Shown one piece after another: positions 5,225 to 10,058 of a stretch of 10,058 bases of DNA. The position numbers were made by a program, and so were the translations under genes. The DNA is from Syntrophobacter sp. DG_60 (GTDB lineage: Bacteria; Desulfobacterota; Desulfofervidia; Desulfofervidales; DG-60): positions 1 to 10,058 of the forward strand of contig LJNA01000055.1 of NCBI GenBank assembly GCA_001304365.1, in the 5' to 3' direction. The notes beneath the pieces were generated by a model. That model was not told the DNA's origin, did no database searches, and saw nothing but the letters and a program-made list of their open reading frames with translations. Position 1 is the first letter of the stretch. Every line of letters begins with the position of its first letter.

Positions 5225-7846
5225 TTACCCAATTTCCCCTATATCTTTAGCCAACACTTCTAGTTTAATTGCTTTTACCTTTCGGTATACTTCTTCCGGT
5301 TTTTTTGCTATGCCGTTTACAGTTAGCAGGTTTTTTACTTTAATCCCAAAAAATCTTTCGTTTTCTTCTAAATAGGGCAGGATAAGTTCCCAGTCCGCCT
5401 GGGTAAGGGAGGTAAATTCACCGCCGTTAAGTTGCTCTTCAACCAGTTTTTTGTGGGGGTCTCTTACATAAATGGCCCCACCTGAAGCCAGGGAAAAGAG
5501 ATTTGAACCCGGATAAGGAGTAGATTGTTCCCGCAAATGCCCCTCTTCATCAAATTCCATCCCATTTAAAATGACAAAACCGCCACCATTTAAGGGATCA
5601 CCTGCCATAAATGATTCAGCCAGATAGTCAAGAGCAGTCCCATTTATAACTGCTTTTGGATGTCCTACTGCATTGATAAGAGGTCTTCCGGCAACATTAC
5701 CCAAAACATATACCTCGCCTCCCTTTGCCCCATAGAGGAATGTCTGTCCAACATCGCCAAAGATCACAATCTTACCAGCATTGGCAATCTGTCCTACCTG
5801 GTCTTGGGCATTGCCATGCACATATATTTCAAGCCCATCTATCCCAGAACCAAGATAGTCACCGGAACTGCCATAGACATCAATGCGCACACCCCACGTC
5901 TTTGGCCCAAGCCCACAACCACAAAAACGCTGCCCCCGATAGTTGTAAGTGATAAAACGGCGCCAGCCCTTAGAGTATGCCTCAGATATTAGCCTTGCAT
6001 CACACTCATCACCCTCAGGTGGAAAGTCAAAGGTATTGACAACAAGGACTTCTTCGCCTTCCCTGGGTGGCCTCAGTGTCATTCTCGTTTTCCAATCTAT
6101 CTTTTTATACTTGCTTGGCACTTCAGAATGGATAGCAGGAATGGCATCAAATATCTCCTTTAGAGCCTCATTAATTGTTGCTAAAAGCCAACTCCTTTTG
6201 TTTGTCCCGGTAGCATAGCGCCTATCATTGAATAGGGTAAGAAATTTTATAATCCATCCCCTTTCCTCTTCGTCCTTCATTGCCCTTTTGGCAAGACCAT
6301 AATAGATACCATAGAATGTGTGATAATCCCAGGTTGGAATTAAAGGCAAGATTTTTTCAAAGAGCTCTAATGGTGAGCCAGATTTGATATTTTTGACAAT
6401 TTCCTCAAGACTACTTTTGTGTTTTTTTAAGGGATTCCGTGGAACACTTTGCAAAGGCTTTTTCCCTTTTGACACCGAAATAATCCTGCCAAATTTGTCT
6501 GTGCAAATTATTTCTCTTTGTGAAGGATCGTCTTCTTTTGGCCTCACAGTAAAGATAAAAGCACCCCCATCGGTATGACTACCTCCACGGGCATTCCAGT
6601 ATTTATCTGCCACTTTACAGAAACGTCTATCTTCCTTGGATAAGCTCCTTAAAGTAGCATCAATGGCCTGCTTTTCTGAGCAAATCAGCCCTATCTGCAC
6701 TTCCCCGTCATAAAGGGCAAATACCTGGGGTCTGAGCATGGCAGTATCGGTAATGCCAATAAGTTGGAAATAATTCCTATAAGGCTCGTTTCTGGCAATA
6801 ATAAAGAACCAGGGGCCATCTGGGGAACCATGGATATGGCTGGCATGAATGGCGCCATAGATTTTTTGTTTTTCAAGTGGTAATAGATCAAAGTCCAATT
6901 CTGTGGTGGGGGCCATAGCCTCAATAATATATTCTAATGGGTAACCATAGACACGGTTTAGGAGGTCAAATAAAAGCACAGAGACCTCTGTATCTGTCAG
7001 GAAAAGGGGAAAGATATTTCGTTGTTTTAGATACTCTGTTACCGCATAGTAGTTGGCAAAGTCGCCATTGTGCACTAAGGCCTCATCCATACCGACAAAG
7101 GGGTGGGTACCGCCAGGATGCCAAACCTTTCCCTTTGTGGGATAGCGTTGATGGGCAATCCACACATGTGCTCTTAAATCTTCAAGTTTGTAATACTGCA
7201 CCACCTGTTCAGCATAACCCACTATCTTAAAGATAAGCATATTTCGCCCATGTGAGAGAACAAAGGCTTTTTTCTCTCCTAAAGAGGAATAAAGTTTATT
7301 GTTAATCCTGTAACTAATCCGATAGACAAACTCGTCCTCTGCCTTCCTTGGGTCTAGGTCATGAAGCTGATTTTTCTCAATAAACTCTTTAAGTATCTTT
7401 GGCTTGACCTGCACAAAATAACGGATGACATCAGGAGGTCTGGCTTCAAGTCCAGTTATATCTCTATAATCATTCACAGTCCTTACCCTTTCGGCTTTGT
7501 CTATTCTAAAGAGCGGCCTTATAAACTTTTCTTCTAGCTGTCTTTGCACAGTTTTATCCAAGAGGGCAATTTGATAGAGGTAGTCACCTTCTAAAATCTC
7601 CTGCCTTACTCCTAAATCCTCAGCCACAAGACCCACGGCAGCAATACCTCCGCCCTTTCCATTTCCCCTGTTATGCATTTGAATGGAAGGTTCAAAGATG
7701 TGTCTTCCCCTTACAGGAATATTGCAAGCAAAACCAGTGACGCCACAACCCCCTTCCTGCTCAGTCCTGGATTCATAAGCGTAGGCAGGCGGAGTAAGTT
7801 TACTTCTGGATTTGATAATCTGTTTTATAATTTCACGATTACTCAT
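5225..7846 (-). CDS. Glutamate synthase amidotransferase subunit: class II GATase fused to GXGXG domain
   Basis: An 873-residue protein that hydrolyses glutamine and passes ammonia to the synthase subunit encoded just upstream. Seen: a 33-residue leader, then the nucleophile Cys34 in EGGCGVTGF. In this class the leader is normally cleaved to leave Cys at the N-terminus. Glutamine-site motifs follow: AHQRYPT (231-237), HNGDFANY (259-266) and TDTE (284-287). After a middle region (about 430-600) comes the GXGXG beta-helix domain (about 600-800) with recurring G-x-G turns such as YGSSGDYLGSGIDG (658-671), IFGDVGQTFLYGAKGGEVYV (695-714) and GGGFVI (754-759). Compared with standard GltB, the central FMN domain is missing here and supplied by the neighbouring gene; this resembles archaeal split glutamate synthases but with GltB1- and GltB3-type parts fused. 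ATG 7846 overlaps the upstream stop by 8 bases (ATGAGTAA), implying coupled translation. Assignment is strong; electron donor is inferred to be ferredoxin. Confidence 0.93.
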   Translation of the reverse strand: MSNREIIKQIIKSRSKLTPPAYAYESRTEQEGGCGVTGFACNIPVRGRHIFEPSIQMHNRGNGKGGGIAAVGLVAEDLGVRQEILEGDYLYQIALLDKTVQRQLEEKFIRPLFRIDKAERVRTVNDYRDITGLEARPPDVIRYFVQVKPKILKEFIEKNQLHDLDPRKAEDEFVYRISYRINNKLYSSLGEKKAFVLSHGRNMLIFKIVGYAEQVVQYYKLEDLRAHVWIAHQRYPTKGKVWHPGGTHPFVGMDEALVHNGDFANYYAVTEYLKQRNIFPLFLTDTEVSVLLFDLLNRVYGYPLEYIIEAMAPTTELDFDLLPLEKQKIYGAIHASHIHGSPDGPWFFIIARNEPYRNYFQLIGITDTAMLRPQVFALYDGEVQIGLICSEKQAIDATLRSLSKEDRRFCKVADKYWNARGGSHTDGGAFIFTVRPKEDDPSQREIICTDKFGRIISVSKGKKPLQSVPRNPLKKHKSSLEEIVKNIKSGSPLELFEKILPLIPTWDYHTFYGIYYGLAKRAMKDEEERGWIIKFLTLFNDRRYATGTNKRSWLLATINEALKEIFDAIPAIHSEVPSKYKKIDWKTRMTLRPPREGEEVLVVNTFDFPPEGDECDARLISEAYSKGWRRFITYNYRGQRFCGCGLGPKTWGVRIDVYGSSGDYLGSGIDGLEIYVHGNAQDQVGQIANAGKIVIFGDVGQTFLYGAKGGEVYVLGNVAGRPLINAVGHPKAVINGTALDYLAESFMAGDPLNGGGFVILNGMEFDEEGHLREQSTPYPGSNLFSLASGGAIYVRDPHKKLVEEQLNGGEFTSLTQADWELILPYLEENERFFGIKVKNLLTVNGIAKKPEEVYRKVKAIKLEVLAKDIGEIG

Positions 7847-9314
7847 TCTTGCTGTATTTATCTAAATAAACAAGGCAGTCTGTCCTGCCTACCAATTCAC
7901 TGATACTATACATACCAAGGCGCCTCAAGATATCTATCAATTGTAAATGCCAACTATGAAAGAGGTTAATAATGCGCTGTGTGGCCCAGTCAAACTCCAT
8001 CATGGTAGACAACTTTGGGTCGGTGGTGGCTATTCCCCTTGGACAACCCCTCCCACTTTCGCAATGGCCACACCTGGTACACTCCAGGGCTACCAATTCA
8101 GATGTACCAGTCACTACCCCATCTGCCCCCAAGGCAATGGCCTTGGCCATGTCATAGGCAGTCCTTATGCCCCCACTGGCAATGATGACCATCTCATCCC
8201 GCACACCCTCTTCGAGCAGGTAACGATGCACCCGAGGAATGGCCAATTCAATAGGCATGGCAATGTTTTTTTTGGCAATGTCAGGAGCAGCACCTGTGCC
8301 TCCATAACTGCCATCTAAGTGAATGATATGTGCCCCAGCATAATAACTGCCAATTGCCACCATATCCACATCCACAGGTGTGGAGACCTTCACAGAGACT
8401 AAGGCATGGGGATTGATCTCCTTAACCCAGTCCACATGCTTTTTATGGTCTTCTACTGAATAGACACTGTGAAAGGGAAACGGGGAAAACAAGGCCATAT
8501 CAGATACAGATTCTCGCATCCTCGCTACGGCCGGTGTCACCTTGTCACCTAAAAGATGGCCACCAAGCCCAGGCTTTGCCCCCTGGGCGTACTTAAATTC
8601 AACAATCCTTGCCCGCTTGATAGTCTCTTCTCTTACCCCAAATAGACCCGTGGCCACCTGAGTAATAACATAGTCTTTATAACGAATAAGCTCTTCAGGA
8701 TAACCCCCTTCACCAGTACAGGTAAAGGTATTCCAGGCCATGCATGCCCTGGCCCTAGCTAGCATTGTAGCTAGACTGATAGAACCAAAGGACATGCCAC
8801 CTCCATACCACGGCACAGAGATAGTGACATTTGGGCGGCCATCATTTCTGCGATTGAGGTTTATACTGGTAGAAATTTCTCCTTCTTTAGAAGGTAAATT
8901 TTGCTTTGCAAGTTCAAACTTAAACCAGAGACAGTCAAAACCGCCGCCAGAATCTCCTGTTTTGTATTCGATATCGAAATCAGGCATCTTTCCTGTCTCG
9001 GCCTGATGCCAAGTGCTAAGAATCAAATCAGCCGTCCACCGGCAGTCACCTAACGCATCAATAGTTGGATTTTTAACAAGACTCAAGGCCTCTTCTGGGC
9101 ACTTTTCTATACAAAGGTTACAACTAAGACCTATACAACGATATTCCTGTGGTGAAAGTACCCTTTTACCTACAAGCTTATGCACACCATAAGGACAAAC
9201 TTCCACACACAGACCACAATCATTGCAGCGAGCATTTCTTATAATTTTATACCTATTTAATGGCCTTCTAAACCTAGAAGGTGCCTCTTTTATTTGGGGT
9301 AGCCAGCCTTCCAT
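7839..9314 (-). CDS. gltB: Glutamate synthase FMN domain (GltB2 type) with N-terminal 2[4Fe-4S] ferredoxin
   Basis: A 491-residue subunit that reduces 2-oxoglutarate plus ammonia to glutamate. Seen: ferredoxin domain with C30-x2-C33-x2-C36-x3-C40-P and C60-x4-C65-x2-C68-x3-C72-P, enough for two [4Fe-4S] clusters. The FMN domain carries the signatures PWYGGGMSFGSIS (168-180), CTGEGGYPEE (199-208), QGAKPGLGGHLLGDKVTP (244-261), HLDGSYGGTGAAP (332-344), and the phosphate end ASGGIRTAYDMAKAIALGAD (379-398). The cluster motif ECTRCGHCESGRGCPRG (411-427) replaces the classic C-x5-C-x4-C. No NAD(P)H subunit is in the window, so electrons probably enter by the ferredoxin domain. ATG 9314 follows the upstream stop by two bases, with a GAAAGGAAA ribosome site inside the upstream gene. 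Together with the amidotransferase-GXGXG protein it completes a split glutamate synthase. Confidence 0.93.
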   Translation of the reverse strand: MEGWLPQIKEAPSRFRRPLNRYKIIRNARCNDCGLCVEVCPYGVHKLVGKRVLSPQEYRCIGLSCNLCIEKCPEEALSLVKNPTIDALGDCRWTADLILSTWHQAETGKMPDFDIEYKTGDSGGGFDCLWFKFELAKQNLPSKEGEISTSINLNRRNDGRPNVTISVPWYGGGMSFGSISLATMLARARACMAWNTFTCTGEGGYPEELIRYKDYVITQVATGLFGVREETIKRARIVEFKYAQGAKPGLGGHLLGDKVTPAVARMRESVSDMALFSPFPFHSVYSVEDHKKHVDWVKEINPHALVSVKVSTPVDVDMVAIGSYYAGAHIIHLDGSYGGTGAAPDIAKKNIAMPIELAIPRVHRYLLEEGVRDEMVIIASGGIRTAYDMAKAIALGADGVVTGTSELVALECTRCGHCESGRGCPRGIATTDPKLSTMMEFDWATQRIINLFHSWHLQLIDILRRLGMYSISELVGRTDCLVYLDKYSKNE

Positions 9315-9316
9315 CT

Positions 9317-10058
9317 TTATTTCCTTTCAATCGAAGCAAAGGCTTCCCTCAGCGCATCTTTATAAAAGATTGCTCTTCCCATCTCTCCCCTGAGCCTCCT
9401 CACGTCCCGCATACCCATGGCCCCAAGCACCTCCAGTAATTGGTCACGATAGGAGCCCATCAAGTTTATCAAGCGTTGTGCCCCCCAATCAGAGTCTATA
9501 TTCTCAATCTCTATGGGACACAACATTCCCTCAAGGCAATCCTTACACAGGCGACATTCTAGGGCCACAATGAAACTTTGGTCCAAAATCACTCCGTCTG
9601 CCCCACAGATAATGGTCTTGGCCACATGTTCGGCCAGGGCAATACCACCACTGGCAAGGATAGTAATTTCATCCCTAATGCCTTGTTCTACAAAGGCAAG
9701 GTGGATTTCCTTAACTGCATCTTTTATAAAGCGGGGCTTTTCGGCAAATTCCATACCGTTATCGTCTGCATAAAGGTGGATGACCTCTGCCCCATTTTTG
9801 GCTAAGGCAAAACTCCTTTCCTTTGCCTCTCCAGATAAAGGTAACTTTATTACGACAATGGTCTTTGGGTATGAGGCCTTTATTTCCTTAAACGCATGGC
9901 TCAATGTATAAGGTATTTCTATGATTTTAACACCCTTAGGTAATTTGTATACCTCTTCTAATGAATCTATGTAAACGGCCAAATTATCTATATATGGTCT
10001 TAAGTCCTTTCTAAAACTTCTCAGCGGGATAATAAAAAATGTGCCCAGTGCCTTGGCT
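9317..10058 (-). CDS. Glutamate-synthase-like FMN/Fe-S protein, N-terminus outside the window, catalytic motif degenerate
   Basis: The frame is open to the window edge: 25 further codons lie upstream of a TTG at 9982, reading AKALGTFFIIPLRSFRKDLR and on, so the true start is beyond 10058 and 246 residues are visible. It is a paralogue of the next gene's FMN domain. Kept: ILASGGIALAEHVAKTIICG (FMN-phosphate region), GADGV with ILDQSFIVALE, the four-Cys motif ECRLCKDCLEGMLCP, and the C-terminal DWGAQRLINLMGSYRDQLLE helix. Lost: the QGAKPGLGG motif has no counterpart, and the HLDGSYGGTGAAP motif reads HLYADDNGMEFAEKP. It is therefore unlikely to make glutamate itself; an accessory, electron-transfer or structural subunit of the synthase is a reasonable guess, given the two-base spacing to the catalytic gene. 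Family membership is well supported, role unknown. Confidence 0.82.
   Translation of the reverse strand, partial: AKALGTFFIIPLRSFRKDLRPYIDNLAVYIDSLEEVYKLPKGVKIIEIPYTLSHAFKEIKASYPKTIVVIKLPLSGEAKERSFALAKNGAEVIHLYADDNGMEFAEKPRFIKDAVKEIHLAFVEQGIRDEITILASGGIALAEHVAKTIICGADGVILDQSFIVALECRLCKDCLEGMLCPIEIENIDSDWGAQRLINLMGSYRDQLLEVLGAMGMRDVRRLRGEMGRAIFYKDALREAFASIERK

Noticed and set aside
7947..8318. Plus-strand frame opposite the FMN-domain gene
   Set aside because: Antisense shadow of the conserved synthase domain; no family features.
9317..9982. Reading the first operon gene as a complete 221-residue protein starting at TTG 9982
   Set aside because: The frame stays open through the window edge with family-like sequence (ALGTFFIIPLRSF), so it is the C-terminal part of a longer gene.
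1..10058. tRNA, rRNA, CRISPR array or riboswitch
   Set aside because: No cloverleaf, no rRNA-like conserved blocks, no regularly spaced repeats and no recognisable riboswitch core were seen on either strand by eye; small RNAs cannot be excluded.

Overview
The window reads as chromosomal DNA of an anaerobic bacterium of moderate GC. Ferredoxin-type, iron-sulfur-rich glutamate synthase genes in a split 'archaeal-style' arrangement, together with ordinary bacterial housekeeping genes, fit a Desulfobacterota-like or similar, possibly thermophilic, anaerobe. This placement is inference; there is no rRNA or other taxonomic marker here. Most genes lie on the minus strand, so transcription of the main block runs from position 10058 down towards 1.

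Right half (5225-10058): three tightly packed minus-strand genes for ammonia assimilation. In transcription order these are a glutamate-synthase-like FMN/Fe-S protein that enters the window already open (9317-10058, N-terminus missing), a two-cluster ferredoxin fused to the FMN synthase domain of glutamate synthase (7839-9314), and a glutamine amidotransferase fused to the GXGXG domain (5225-7846). The last two together supply all glutamate synthase domains. The first is a paralogue that keeps the Cys cluster and the FMN-phosphate end but lacks the central glycine-rich catalytic motif.

Middle (2552-5224): a control region with repeated ACAACTT motifs precedes a ribbon-helix-helix antitoxin and a MazF/PemK toxin, followed 7 bases later by mnmG (tRNA U34 modification). 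The three could be one transcript. mnmG is a compositional mosaic: its central third is clearly more AT-rich than both ends and carries an altered signature motif. The toxin has Gln at the position where characterised MazF proteins have a catalytic Arg.

Left half (1-2551): an AT-rich plus-strand MntA/HepT-type (nucleotidyltransferase/HEPN) toxin-antitoxin pair converges on mnmG across a shared terminator. Upstream of it lies a roughly 660-base zone of small degraded reading frames, palindromes, a T tract and a small repeat element. Further left is a minus-strand TIGR01777-family epimerase whose C-terminal domain seems to lack about 24 residues. At the left edge is a 38-codon reading frame whose last two thirds closely match the extreme C-terminus of MnmG, which is a second mnmG tail about 2.5 kb from the first.

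The ordinary genes are clear. The unusual features are the mnmG mosaic plus the stray mnmG tail, two RNA-targeting toxin-antitoxin systems flanking a tRNA-modification gene, the active-site change in MazF, and the degenerate glutamate synthase paralogue.
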